Below, in pieces: positions 55,188-64,000 of a stretch of 64,000 nucleotides of DNA. The translations under genes and the position numbers were made by a program. Location: the NCBI GenBank assembly GCA_002375765.1, contig DFMV01000018.1, forward strand, positions 1,248-65,247, read 5' to 3'. Below the pieces are notes generated by a model. The model worked only from the letters and a program-made list of their open reading frames with translations. It was not told where the DNA came from and ran no database searches. Source of the DNA: Rhizobiales bacterium UBA3584 (GTDB taxonomy: Bacteria > Pseudomonadota > Alphaproteobacteria > Rhizobiales > Devosiaceae). Numbering within the stretch: position 1 is the first letter of the stretch; each line of letters starts with the position of its first letter.

Positions 55188-55198
55188 TCCATGCTGGA

Positions 55199-55228
55199 GG
55201 GACCCGGCGGCCGATGCTGCCGGGTCCC
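55199..55228 (+). terminator. intercistronic hairpin after rhaS
   Basis: GGGACCCGGC (55199-55208) pairs perfectly with GCCGGGTCCC (55219-55228); CCTGTCTTTT follows. Hairpins here in transporter operons usually protect or terminate part of the transcripts, giving more binding protein than membrane subunits. The T-run is short, so it probably acts as a partial terminator. Confidence 0.75.
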
Positions 55229-55265
55229 CCTGTCTTTTCCGATCCGATTACAAAGGTCCGCGACG

Positions 55266-56801
55266 ATGGCCGCCGCACTATCTGCCACCGCGCCGCACAC
55301 AGATGCGGATGCCCCTGTGTTACGCCTTTCGGGCATTTCCAAATCGTTCCCCGGCGTCAAGGCGCTGGATGGCATTTCGCTCGAGCTTTATCCCGGACAG
55401 GTCACGGCGCTTATCGGAGAGAACGGGGCGGGAAAATCGACGCTGGTCAAGATCATGACCGGCATTTATCAGCCCGATGCGGGCACGATCGAATTGGGCG
55501 GCCAAGAGATCAATTTCGGTTCGGCGCATAGCGCGCTCGATCATGGCATTACGGCCATTCATCAGGAAACGGTTTTATTTGACGAGCTCTCGGTCGCAGA
55601 GAACATTTTCCTGGGCCATGCTCCGCGCACCCGTTTGGGCTTTGTCGACTGGAAAACATTGCGGGCAGAAGCCGCCGATATCCTGAAATCGATGGGAGCG
55701 CCCATCGAGCCATCGGCCCGGCTCAAGGATCTCTCGATTGCCAGCAAGCATCTGGTCGCCGTGGCGCGGGCCATGTCGATCGAAGCGCAGATCGTCATCA
55801 TGGACGAGCCGACCGCGGCGCTGTCGCACAAGGAAATCGAGGAATTGTTCGTTCTGATCGACCTGCTCAGGCAGGACGGCAAGGCGATCTTGTTCATCTC
55901 ACACAAATTTCACGAAATCTTCCGCATTGCCGACCGCTACACGGTGTTCCGCGACGGGCAGATGATCGGCGCGGGCAAGATGGAAGACACCGACCAGCGC
56001 GAACTGGTCAGGATGATGGTGGGCCGCTCGGTCGATCAGGCTTTTCCCAAGCAAGACGTGGCTATCGGAGAAACCGTTCTCGCGGTCGACAATCTCTGCC
56101 ATCCCACCGAGTTCGACTCCATCAGCTTTGAGCTCAGGAAAGGGGAAATCCTCGGCTTTTACGGGCTGGTGGGCGCCGGGCGCTCGGAACTGATGCAGGC
56201 TCTTTTCGGCGCGACTGCCCCTTCATCGGGGCGGGTGACGCTCAATGGCGCACCGGCACTTGCAAAGTCGGAAGCGGATGCCATCGAAAAGGGCATCGTC
56301 TATGTTCCCGAAGAGCGCGGGCGGCAGGGCGCGGTGATCGGGCTGCCGATTTTCCAGAACATTTCCCTTCCTTCGCTCAAGAAAACGTCCCGCCAGGGGT
56401 TTCTCGACCTCGCAGCCGAGTTCGCGCTCGCCCGGCAATATGCCGAAAAGCTCGATCTGCGCGCGGCATCGCTCAGCCAGGACGTCGGCACGCTTTCGGG
56501 CGGCAACCAGCAAAAGGTGGTGATCGCCAAATGGCTGGCCACCCAGCCCAAGGTCATCATTCTCGACGAACCCACCAAGGGCATCGACATCGGCTCGAAA
56601 GCGGCAGTGCATGCCTTCATGAGCGCGTTGGCCGCAGAGGGGTTGTCGGTGATCATGGTGTCTTCGGAGCTGCCCGAGATCATGGGCATGTCGGACAGGG
56701 TGATCGTCATGCGCGAGGGCCTTATTGCCGGGGAATTCGCGCGCGACGCGCTCGATGCGGAAACACTGGTGCGGACCGCAGCCGGAATTGAGGATCACTG
56801 A
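55266..56801 (+). CDS. rhaT: rhamnose ABC transporter ATP-binding protein
   Basis: The 511-residue protein starts MAAALSATAPHTDADAPVLRL with two fused nucleotide-binding domains, as in sugar importers of the RbsA/XylG type. Domain 1 has ALIGENGAGKST and MDEPTAALS; domain 2 has GLVGAGRSEL, the signature LSGGNQQKV and LDEPTKGID. Domain 2's P-loop is of the reduced form normal for this family. It energises RhaP/RhaQ. Confidence 0.95.
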   Translation: MAAALSATAPHTDADAPVLRLSGISKSFPGVKALDGISLELYPGQVTALIGENGAGKSTLVKIMTGIYQPDAGTIELGGQEINFGSAHSALDHGITAIHQETVLFDELSVAENIFLGHAPRTRLGFVDWKTLRAEAADILKSMGAPIEPSARLKDLSIASKHLVAVARAMSIEAQIVIMDEPTAALSHKEIEELFVLIDLLRQDGKAILFISHKFHEIFRIADRYTVFRDGQMIGAGKMEDTDQRELVRMMVGRSVDQAFPKQDVAIGETVLAVDNLCHPTEFDSISFELRKGEILGFYGLVGAGRSELMQALFGATAPSSGRVTLNGAPALAKSEADAIEKGIVYVPEERGRQGAVIGLPIFQNISLPSLKKTSRQGFLDLAAEFALARQYAEKLDLRAASLSQDVGTLSGGNQQKVVIAKWLATQPKVIILDEPTKGIDIGSKAAVHAFMSALAAEGLSVIMVSSELPEIMGMSDRVIVMREGLIAGEFARDALDAETLVRTAAGIEDH

Positions 56802-56803
56802 AT

Positions 56804-57784
56804 TTGGCCTATGTACTCAAACATCGCGAATTCATTCTCTTGGGCGCCATCGCGGTGCTGATCGCCCTGATCACCGTGCGGTTTCCCGGCTTTATCGCCC
56901 CGGTTAATCTGGTGCGGGTGTTTGACGACACCTCCATCCTGATCATCCTGGCGCTGGGGCAGATGGTGGTGATCCTTACCCGCTGCATCGATCTTTCGAT
57001 TGCCGCCAATCTGGCGCTGTGCGGGATGATCGTGGCCATGCTCAACATGATTTTTCCCGACCTGCCGGTGCCAGCGCTGATTGCCATCGGCATCATGGCA
57101 GGCGCAGCGCTGGGCGCGTTCAACGGCATTTTGGTGTGGAAACTCGACATGCCCTCGATCGTCGTGACACTGGGCACCATGACCATCTTTCGGGGTTCGA
57201 TCTTCCTTCTTTCCTCGGGCCAATGGGTCAACGCGCACCAGATGTCTGAAGCCTTCAAGGCCTTTCCGCGCGCAACGCTCATAGGCATGCCGGTATTTTC
57301 CTGGTTCGCCATTGCCGTGATTGCCGTGTTTTTCGTGCTCATGACCCGCACGCCGCTGGGCCGCGCGCTTTATGCCGTGGGGGTCAATCCCACCGCGTCG
57401 GTCTATGCCGGCATCGATGTGGGCCGCAGCCGGTTTTTTGCGTTCGTCATATCGGGCATGGTTGCCGGCCTGGCCGGGTATCTTTGGGTGGCGCGCTATG
57501 CGGTCGCCTATACCGATATCGCCGGAGGGTTCGAGCTCGAGGTGGTTGCGGCCTGTGTGATCGGGGGCATTTCGATTGCCGGTGGCATCGGCACCGTGGG
57601 TGGTGCGGTGCTCGGGGCGCTGTTTTTGGGCGTGGTCAAGAACGCCCTTCCGGTGATCGGGGTTTCACCGTTCGCCCAGATGGCCATTTCGGGCGCCGTC
57701 ATCATCATTGCCGTCATCTTCAACGCCCGCGCCGAACGCAAGAAGGGCCGGATCATCCTGCGCAAAGCCGAGGCCCATTCATGA
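56804..57784 (+). CDS. rhaP: rhamnose ABC transporter permease RhaP
   Basis: The 326-residue RbsC-type membrane subunit starts at TTG 56804, two bases after the rhaT stop (MAYVLKHREFILLGAIAVLI). About eight to ten helices are visible, with the EAA-like loop region VNPTASVYAGIDVGRSRFFAFVISG. Its stop overlaps the rhaQ start (ATGA). Confidence 0.93.
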   Translation: MAYVLKHREFILLGAIAVLIALITVRFPGFIAPVNLVRVFDDTSILIILALGQMVVILTRCIDLSIAANLALCGMIVAMLNMIFPDLPVPALIAIGIMAGAALGAFNGILVWKLDMPSIVVTLGTMTIFRGSIFLLSSGQWVNAHQMSEAFKAFPRATLIGMPVFSWFAIAVIAVFFVLMTRTPLGRALYAVGVNPTASVYAGIDVGRSRFFAFVISGMVAGLAGYLWVARYAVAYTDIAGGFELEVVAACVIGGISIAGGIGTVGGAVLGALFLGVVKNALPVIGVSPFAQMAISGAVIIIAVIFNARAERKKGRIILRKAEAHS

Positions 57785-58788
57785 GCACCTCCGCCCCCTC
57801 CCCCCGTTCCATCCCCGACCGGCTCGACAGCCCGCTTCTGAGTGCGCTCAAAAGCTGGGAATTTCTGTTGCTGCTCGTTGCCGTGGCCATCTTTGTCTTC
57901 AACAGCTTTGCGACGCCCTATTTTCTTTCGCCCTGGAGCCTTTCGGACGCCACGTTCAACTTCACCGAACGCGGCATCATCGCCCTCGCCATGGCGATGG
58001 TGATCATTTCGGGCGAGATCGACCTTTCGGTTGCCGGCATTCTGGCCCTTGCCTCGACGGCGATGGGCGCCGCCGCTCAGGTCGGGGCCGGTGTGCCCGA
58101 ACTCGTGGTGATCGGGCTTGGCGTGGGCGTTTTGTGCGGCATGTTCAATGGCATATTGGTGGCCGGGCTCAAGCTGCCCTCGATCGTGGTCACCATTGGC
58201 ACGATGAGCCTGTTCCGCGGCATCGCCTATATCGTTTTGGGCGATCAGGCCTATACCGGCTATCCCGCCGGTTTTTCGTTTTTCGGACAGGGCTATGTCT
58301 ATTGGGTCATCTCGTTCGAGATCGTCCTGTTCCTGATCATGGCCGTCATCTTCTACGTGCTGCTGCACCGCACCAGTTTCGGGCGCTCGGTCTATGCCAT
58401 CGGCAACAACAATCTCGCCGCCCGGTTCTCGGGAATCCGCGTGCAGCGGGTCAAGTTCATCCTTTTCATGCTCACGGGCGCCATGGCCGGGCTCGCCGCG
58501 ATCCTTTTGACCTCGCGGCTGGGATCGACGCGTCCCTCGATCGCCTTTGCCTGGGAGCTTGAGGTTGTGACCATCGCGGTGCTTGGCGGCATCTCGATCC
58601 TGGGTGGAGCGGGAAGCATATTGGGCGTGGTGATTGCCGGGTTCGTGATGGGGCTGGTGACCTTCGGGCTAGGGCTGCTGAACGTTCCGGGGATCGTGAT
58701 GTCGATTTTCACCGGCGCCATGCTGATCATCGTCATCGCGATGCCAATCGTCATCGGTCGGATCCGCAACAGGCTCGCGCGTCCATGA
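57781..58788 (+). CDS. rhaQ: rhamnose ABC transporter permease RhaQ
   Basis: The 335-residue second membrane subunit starts MSTSAPSPRSIPDRLDSP. It shares the RbsC fold: VIISGEIDLSVAGILALAS, NGILVAGLKLPSIVVTIGTMSLFRG and IGNNNLAARFSGIRVQRVKF. It overlaps rhaP and rhaK by four bases each (ATGA), so the three are tightly coupled. Confidence 0.94.
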   Translation: MSTSAPSPRSIPDRLDSPLLSALKSWEFLLLLVAVAIFVFNSFATPYFLSPWSLSDATFNFTERGIIALAMAMVIISGEIDLSVAGILALASTAMGAAAQVGAGVPELVVIGLGVGVLCGMFNGILVAGLKLPSIVVTIGTMSLFRGIAYIVLGDQAYTGYPAGFSFFGQGYVYWVISFEIVLFLIMAVIFYVLLHRTSFGRSVYAIGNNNLAARFSGIRVQRVKFILFMLTGAMAGLAAILLTSRLGSTRPSIAFAWELEVVTIAVLGGISILGGAGSILGVVIAGFVMGLVTFGLGLLNVPGIVMSIFTGAMLIIVIAMPIVIGRIRNRLARP

Positions 58789-60173
58789 GCCATGTCGGCG
58801 TCATCGATATCGGCAAGACCAACGCCAAGTTTGCCGTGGTCGATACCGAAACGCTGCGCGAAATCGCTGTCCGTACACGTCCCAATACCGTCATTGAGAG
58901 CCCGCCCTATCCGCACTTCGATATCGAGGGCATATGGGATTTTCTGAAATCGGCGATAGCCGAGTTCAATGCCCGATACCGATTGAGCGCGCTGACGATC
59001 ACCACCCATGGCGCGACGGCGGCGCTTGTCGACGAGGCGGGGGAGCTGACGCTGCCGGTTCTCGATTATGAGCATGACGGGCCGGACGGCGACCGCGGAG
59101 ATTATGACGTTATCGCGCCACCATTTGCCGAAACGCTTACCCCCAGGCTGCCGGCGGGGCTCAATCTGGGGGCCCAGCTTTTCCATTTGCAGCGCCATTG
59201 GCCACAGGCCGTTGCGCGCACGTCCGCCATTTTGACCTATCCGCAATATTGGGCTCATCGCCTGACGGGCGCGGCCGCATCGGAACTGACCTCGCTGGGC
59301 TGCCACACGGGATTGTGGGATTTTGAGCGCGGCGATTTTTCCTCGCTGGTCGATGCCATGGGCATCCGCGACAAGTTCCCGCCCCTTCGGTCGGCATTTG
59401 ACGTGCTGGGCACTGTCAGGCCGGTTTTGGCAAAAGAGCTGGGGCTGGGCGACGAGGTGCCGATCCATTGCGGCATTCACGATTCCAACGCTTCGCTGCT
59501 GCCTCATGTGCTGACGACCCAACCGCCTTTCGCCGTCGTCTCCACGGGCACCTGGGTTGTGGTATGCGCGCCCGGCGGGGCGCTCGACGGGCTCGATGAA
59601 ACGCGCGATTGCCTTGCCAATATCGATGCGCTGGGACGGACGGTGCCATCGGCGCGATTCATGGGCGGGCGGGAGTTTTCGCTGCTGACGGGCGGGGAAA
59701 TCTGCGAGCCCGAAGATGCGGTGACCGAGCGGGTCCTGCGCGATCGGATCGTGCTGCTGCCGTCCGTGCAGACCGGGTCGGGGCCGTTTCCGCAAAGCAT
59801 TGCACGCTGGAGCCTGCCGTCCGATGACCTCGATGCGGCGACACGCCATTGTGTCGTCTCGTTCTATCTCGCCCTGATGACGGCGGAATGCCTCGCGCTG
59901 GCCGGCGCCAGAGGTCCGGTGATCGTCGAGGGGCCTTTTGGGCGCAACCGGTCCTATCTCGACATGCTGGGAGCGGCGACCGGTCGCCCGGTCATCGCCA
60001 ATGCCGGCAACGCGACCGGCACCAGCATTGGCGCCGCCCTTCTGACGCTAGGGCCGCAGGCGCGGCCAAATCTCGATTACACCGCCCTGCCCCCGGCCGC
60101 CAATGCGGGCCAGATGGCGCTCTACGCCAAGGCCTGGCGGCAGGCGGTGGACCACCCTTTCGCCCCTATCTGA
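58785..60173 (+). CDS. rhaK: FGGY family L-rhamnulose kinase
   Basis: The 462-residue protein phosphorylates rhamnulose. Sequence blocks are GVIDIGKTNAKFAVVD (first phosphate motif), VSTGTWVVVCAPGGALDG (second ATP site) and GPVIVEGPFGRNRSYLDMLGAATGRPV. It is the rhizobial RhaK type. In Rhizobium this kinase is also needed for transport activity. It ends by overlapping the convergent membrane protein by 8 bases. The dual role is inferred from homology. Confidence 0.93.
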   Translation: MSHVGVIDIGKTNAKFAVVDTETLREIAVRTRPNTVIESPPYPHFDIEGIWDFLKSAIAEFNARYRLSALTITTHGATAALVDEAGELTLPVLDYEHDGPDGDRGDYDVIAPPFAETLTPRLPAGLNLGAQLFHLQRHWPQAVARTSAILTYPQYWAHRLTGAAASELTSLGCHTGLWDFERGDFSSLVDAMGIRDKFPPLRSAFDVLGTVRPVLAKELGLGDEVPIHCGIHDSNASLLPHVLTTQPPFAVVSTGTWVVVCAPGGALDGLDETRDCLANIDALGRTVPSARFMGGREFSLLTGGEICEPEDAVTERVLRDRIVLLPSVQTGSGPFPQSIARWSLPSDDLDAATRHCVVSFYLALMTAECLALAGARGPVIVEGPFGRNRSYLDMLGAATGRPVIANAGNATGTSIGAALLTLGPQARPNLDYTALPPAANAGQMALYAKAWRQAVDHPFAPI

Positions 60174-60537
60174 GCGCCCCGCACGCGGGCAGCATGAGGG
60201 CGCCGATCCCAGCATAGGCGATCGCCAAAAGCGATAGTGCCGAGAGGGCCCGCATCACGAAAGCCAGAAAATTCCACTGTTCGCTTTCGGCACGCGTGCC
60301 GGTAAAAAGCGCATAGGTCGGCGCTGTCCAGACAATGCCAGCACAGCAGGCGAGGCCGGCCAGCACGCTGACGGCCAGAACCCAGGCGCTGACGATGCCC
60401 TGATCGACACTGCCTAAGGCGCACAGAGCCGATTGACCGCCATACATGGCGGTCAGCTGGAGCGCCCAGCAGATCGGGCCGAATATCAGAAATAACAGCG
60501 TGGCGACCATACGCCGGGATGAGGATACGTCACTCAT
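60166..60537 (-). CDS. four-helix membrane protein beside cytochrome oxidase
   Basis: The 123-residue protein starts MSDVSSSRRMVATLLFLIFGPICWALQLTAMYGGQ. Four membrane helices are visible: VATLLFLIFGPICWALQL, GIVSAWVLAVSVLAGLACCAGIVW, FLAFVMRALSALSLLAIAYAG and AGIGALMLPACG. It is encoded just after the oxidase subunit I/III gene in the same direction (4-base gap), so it may be an assembly or accessory subunit. Family unknown. Confidence 0.7.
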   Translation of the reverse strand: MSDVSSSRRMVATLLFLIFGPICWALQLTAMYGGQSALCALGSVDQGIVSAWVLAVSVLAGLACCAGIVWTAPTYALFTGTRAESEQWNFLAFVMRALSALSLLAIAYAGIGALMLPACGALR

Positions 60538-60541
60538 GGCC

Positions 60542-63076
60542 CTATCCAATCAGGCGCGGGAAACCGTGGATCAGCAACAGCCCGACGAGCCCCTGCCCCA
60601 CGGTGTAATAGTAGAGAAGCGCGGCGTTATCGAATGTTACGCGACGGACGCTGTCGAGCTGGCCGGTGATGTGCCGCGCCGCGGCGAACAGGCACATGAT
60701 GATGGCCGCCGCGCCGGCCTGGCCGGTCAGGATCGGCGCCATATAGACCATGGCGCCATAAGACGATGCGGTCGGATCCAGCCCGGTCAGCATGTGCCCC
60801 CAAATCTCGAGCCCCACCGCGCCGGCCATGGCCAAGGCGGCCAGGACCATCGCGGCGACAACCGGAACGCTGCGCCGGCCCTCGCGGGGGATCGCCCGGC
60901 CGGCCCAGGCCAGAACCGCGGCCCCGCCGACAAACAACAAAGCGCTGCCCAAGGGCAAGAGAAGGGATGGCGGCGCGGGTGAGCCGACCGGCGCCCAGAC
61001 GTCGGGTGAGACCGTCCAGAGATAGAGATAGGAAAAGATGTAGGACACATAGAGCGAGGCCGAGACCAGCATCAGGACGACCATGGCCCACCAACTGTGA
61101 GACAGCGGACCGGTGACATAGGTCGGCGCCCTGATGCCGCCACCGATATCGACCTTGCCGATGCCGGGCCTGTCGAGTTGCCAGGTCCAGACAAGGCAGG
61201 CGGCGATGGCAAGCACACCGCAGGCCAGCGCGATCTCGACCTGCTTGATGGTCAGAAGCAGGAAGAAGGCCGCCGTCATGGCCGCCGCCGCCAGTTGCGA
61301 CCAGCCCGGTCCGGGCATCTGCAAGACGTATTGCGGCCTGGCATCGACAGCCGAGGTGACAAGGGTTTCGCGGCCCCCGGTCGGAGCGTTGGGGAGGTAA
61401 TGGAGGCCTTCATCGACCTCCCTGGGCAGGTCGGGATTGTCCCAGACCGGCTCGCGGCTGGTCACGTGCGGAATCGAGCGCATGGCATAGACATCATTGG
61501 GCAGGAATTCGAGCGTCCCGGCGCCCCAGGGGTTTTCCGGCCCGCCATTGCCAATACGGAAATTGCGGATGAGGTCGATGACGAACACCAGAACGCCCGC
61601 CGCGATCGTGAAGGCTCCGACCGTCGAGATCATGTTGAGCACATCCCAGCCCAGATTGGAGGGATAGGTCCAAACGCGCCGTGGCATGCCGGCAAGGCCG
61701 GTTATGTGCATGGGAAAGAAGGTGACGTTAAAGCCGATGAACATCAGCCAGAACGCCCATGTGCCAAGCCGTTCCGACAGCATGTTCCTGCTCACGATCG
61801 GCGCCCAGTAATAGAAGGTCGCAAACAGGGGGAAGACCATGCCGCCGACAAGCACATAATGGAAATGGGCGACGACGAAATAGCTGTCATGGGCCTGGAA
61901 ATCGAAGGGCACGACGGCAACCATGACCCCGGTCAGCCCGCCCAGTGTGAAGATGAACAGAAAGCCCAGGATGAACAATGAGGGCACGTTGAGGCGGAAC
62001 CGCTTGCGGCCTGCCGCCATGGTGGCGATCCAGGAGAAGACCTGAATGCCCGATGGGATGGCGACCGCCATGCTGGCCGCTGAAAAGAAGGCAAGGCTCA
62101 GCCCCGGAATTCCGGTCGTGAACATGTGGTGCACCCACAGACCGAACGAAAAGAAACCGGTGGCGATCAGGGCCACGACGATGAGCCGGTAACCGACCAG
62201 CGGCGTCTGGGCCATCGTGGGAATCATCATGGACACCAGTCCGGCAGCGGGCAGGAAGATGATGTAAACCTCCGGGTGACCGAAGAACCAGAACAGGTGC
62301 TGCCAAAGCAGGGAATCGCCACCGAGTTCGGCCGAAAAGAACGGCCAGCCGAAGGCGCGTTCGATCTCGAGCAGCATGGTGGCGAGGATGACCGCCGGGA
62401 AGGCAAAGACGATCATCGCCGCAAAGATCAGCATGGCCCAGCAAAAGATCGGCATCTTGGCCAGCGTCATGCCGGGCGGTCGGGTGCGCAGCACGCCGAC
62501 GATGATTTCTATTGCCCCGGCAATGGCCGAAATCTCGATGAACCCGATGCCCAGGAGCCAGAAATCTTCGGCGTTGCCGGGCGAAAATTCGGGCAGGGTG
62601 TTTGGCGGATACATGAACCATCCGCCTCTGGGGGCGAGGTCGTAAAGGATGGTCGAAAAGAACACCAGACCGCCAATGACATAGGCCCAGATGGCAAAGG
62701 CCGACAGACGGGGGAACGGCAGGTCTCGCGCGGCCAGCATTTGCGGCAACAACAAAACACCGAGCGCTTCCACGGCCGGGACGGCGAACAGGAACATCAT
62801 CGTCGTGCCGTGGACGGTAAAGAGCTGATTGTAGAGGTCCTGGTTGACCAGCGTGTTGTCGCCCACCGCCAGCTGGGTGCGCATCACCAACGCCAGGATG
62901 CCCGCCAGTATGAAAAACAGGAACGCCACCCCGATATAGAGCGTGCCGATCACGGTGTTGTTGACCGCCGTGGGCAGTCGCCAGCCTTTGGGCGTCGCCC
63001 AGATGCGCTTGAGGTCTTCAAGCTCGCTTTCGGGGCGGGGGCCCTTGTTGGGCAATTGTTCCAATCGATCACTCAT
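60542..63076 (-). CDS. ctaD: cytochrome c oxidase subunit I fused to a subunit III-like domain
   Basis: The 844-residue protein has subunit I in its first two-thirds. Helix-X and metal-site features are visible (WFFGHPEVYIIFLPAAGLVSMMIP, HHMFTTGIPGLSLAFFSAASM, DSYFVVAHFHYVLVGGMVFPLFATF). The last ~200 residues carry several more helices (SHSWWAMVVLMLVSASLYVSYIFSYLYLW to the C-terminus), in the position and size of subunit III. Such I/III fusions occur in some terminal oxidases. The enzyme reduces O2 to water at the inner membrane. A subunit II gene is not in the window. Confidence 0.9.
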   Translation of the reverse strand: MSDRLEQLPNKGPRPESELEDLKRIWATPKGWRLPTAVNNTVIGTLYIGVAFLFFILAGILALVMRTQLAVGDNTLVNQDLYNQLFTVHGTTMMFLFAVPAVEALGVLLLPQMLAARDLPFPRLSAFAIWAYVIGGLVFFSTILYDLAPRGGWFMYPPNTLPEFSPGNAEDFWLLGIGFIEISAIAGAIEIIVGVLRTRPPGMTLAKMPIFCWAMLIFAAMIVFAFPAVILATMLLEIERAFGWPFFSAELGGDSLLWQHLFWFFGHPEVYIIFLPAAGLVSMMIPTMAQTPLVGYRLIVVALIATGFFSFGLWVHHMFTTGIPGLSLAFFSAASMAVAIPSGIQVFSWIATMAAGRKRFRLNVPSLFILGFLFIFTLGGLTGVMVAVVPFDFQAHDSYFVVAHFHYVLVGGMVFPLFATFYYWAPIVSRNMLSERLGTWAFWLMFIGFNVTFFPMHITGLAGMPRRVWTYPSNLGWDVLNMISTVGAFTIAAGVLVFVIDLIRNFRIGNGGPENPWGAGTLEFLPNDVYAMRSIPHVTSREPVWDNPDLPREVDEGLHYLPNAPTGGRETLVTSAVDARPQYVLQMPGPGWSQLAAAAMTAAFFLLLTIKQVEIALACGVLAIAACLVWTWQLDRPGIGKVDIGGGIRAPTYVTGPLSHSWWAMVVLMLVSASLYVSYIFSYLYLWTVSPDVWAPVGSPAPPSLLLPLGSALLFVGGAAVLAWAGRAIPREGRRSVPVVAAMVLAALAMAGAVGLEIWGHMLTGLDPTASSYGAMVYMAPILTGQAGAAAIIMCLFAAARHITGQLDSVRRVTFDNAALLYYYTVGQGLVGLLLIHGFPRLIG

Positions 63077-63079
63077 GGC

Positions 63080-64000
63080 TCACCGCAGGAAAAACATCAC
63101 GACGAGGCCCGCCGCGTAACAGACAAACACGGCGGCCGAATCCAGCCCCATGCGCAGGACGGTCTTGTCTTGGCGCTCGGCCATCCCGATCACGAACAGG
63201 GAGGTGACCGCGATGCCCAACAACGTGCCGAAGATGGTAAATGTATCGGCCTGGGAGAGAACCGGCTCGCCTTGTGCGACGAGGTCGACCACAAAGACCA
63301 GCCCGACATTGATCAGATTGGTGCCAAGGATGTCGGACACAGCGAGCGTATAAAGGCCCTCCCTGGCCGCCGTTACCGTCGTTGAAAGCTCGGGCAGCGA
63401 TGTTCCAAAGGCCAAGAGAATGAAGCCCACTGCACCGCCGCCCAGCCCCGTCTGACTGGCCAGTGCATCACCGGTCCGCGCAAGCAGATAGCCGGCGACC
63501 AGAATGACCAGCGCAAGGCCGGCGGTTCGCCAGACGAGCCCGCGCAGGGAATGCTGGCCGTGGCGTTTGCTCGCCTTTTTTTCCGCGGCGGCCTGCTGCT
63601 CGAGCAGCCTGTCGTCAACGTGTCCGGCCTGAGCCGCAACCCAGGATTTCCGCCCTTGCGAATTGGCCAGGATATAGACGGCGAAGGCGTATGCAGCCCC
63701 GCAGATCCAAGCCCAGGCGCCAATGCCGAGAATGGGGAAGTCGCCCACCACCATCCCTGCCGCAACAATGGTGATTAGCAGCACGTTCAGCCCACCCTGC
63801 AGGATGACCATGGGGTCGGGTATCGAAGAGGTGAGTGCCCTGCGCCCGATGACCAGATCGACGATCGCCAGGACAACCACCTGTGCCGCAATCGAGCCGA
63901 ACAGGTTGTTGACGGCCATTGCCGAGGCGCCTGTGGCGGCCGAGGTGACGGTCACGCCGATTTCAGGGAGAGACGTGACGCCGGCCAAGAGCAACAGGCC
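63080..64000 (-). CDS. Na+/Ca2+ exchanger-type membrane antiporter, N-terminus outside window
   Basis: The frame is open at the right edge. At least 305 residues remain, with about ten membrane helices. Both family alpha repeats are seen: GVTSLPEIGVTVTSAATG and AFGTSLPELSTTVTAAREG, each bearing the ion-binding Glu. This is the CaxA/YrbG sodium/calcium exchanger class. It ends 3 bases before the ctaD start, so the two appear to be in one transcript. Confidence 0.88.
   Translation of the reverse strand, partial: GLLLLAGVTSLPEIGVTVTSAATGASAMAVNNLFGSIAAQVVVLAIVDLVIGRRALTSSIPDPMVILQGGLNVLLITIVAAGMVVGDFPILGIGAWAWICGAAYAFAVYILANSQGRKSWVAAQAGHVDDRLLEQQAAAEKKASKRHGQHSLRGLVWRTAGLALVILVAGYLLARTGDALASQTGLGGGAVGFILLAFGTSLPELSTTVTAAREGLYTLAVSDILGTNLINVGLVFVVDLVAQGEPVLSQADTFTIFGTLLGIAVTSLFVIGMAERQDKTVLRMGLDSAAVFVCYAAGLVVMFFLR

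Overview
The window reads as a chromosomal segment of a GC-rich alphaproteobacterium in the order Hyphomicrobiales, plausibly Devosiaceae, though the genus cannot be fixed from this sequence. The evidence is a C4-pathway hemA, a class I (archaeal-type) lysyl-tRNA synthetase, a PodJ-type polarity protein with Sel1 repeats, the hisD-UPF0262-phosphatase-infA-maf-yacG-tRNA-Phe block, small Hyphomicrobiales families (DUF2948, DUF6460, DUF3008, TIGR02186), an Lhr/PdeM repair pair and a RhaDI/RhaRSTPQK rhamnose locus of rhizobial type. No rRNA, CRISPR array, phage, insertion sequence or plasmid function was seen.

Layout: 0-7.5 kb is housekeeping on the minus strand (yacG, maf, infA, hisD, murA) with tRNA-Phe and tRNA-Thr. 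Inside it, two adjacent genes (UPF0262 and a low-molecular-weight phosphatase, 3.0-4.0 kb) are broken by at least six indels while both flanks are intact. 7.6-15.3 kb carries small secreted proteins, tex, an L,D-transpeptidase, an OmpA lipoprotein and hemA with an FNR-like box. 15.3-22.2 kb is regulatory: a frameshifted glyoxalase-superfamily-like gene, a FixJ-like regulator lacking its phosphoacceptor Asp, mscL, a hybrid histidine kinase, a TetR/VOC pair with two matching operators, a NarL-type regulator and a MerR regulator. 22.4-34.9 kb has podJ, TauE/SafE plus TIGR02186, pdeM-lhr, an SDR, a MATE exporter and pyrD. 35-45.7 kb has an S24 repressor, a DUF2975/XRE pair, lysS, a solute-binding protein, a glycosyltransferase with small membrane proteins and a CelD-like acetyltransferase, and an FKBP isomerase. 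45.7-49.1 kb is a glutaryl-CoA type module (CoA-transferase, acyl-CoA dehydrogenase, LysR).

49.4-60.2 kb is a complete L-rhamnose catabolic locus: rhaM-rhaI-rhaD read leftwards, and rhaR-rhaS-rhaT-rhaP-rhaQ-rhaK read rightwards. They diverge from a control region with 10-bp-spaced TGATYG repeats. The sugar is imported by RhaSTPQ, processed by RhaM, RhaI, RhaK and the aldolase/dehydrogenase RhaD, and the system is repressed by the DeoR-type RhaR. The window ends with a fused cytochrome oxidase subunit I/III gene and a partial Na+/Ca2+ exchanger.

The most unusual signals are the local indel cluster at 3.0-4.0 kb, a family of three structured repeats at 44.4, 46.9 and 49.15 kb whose hairpin arms co-vary, two signalling/transfer proteins with lost catalytic residues, and paired operators for TetR and RhaR. 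I did not find a clearly new multi-gene system.
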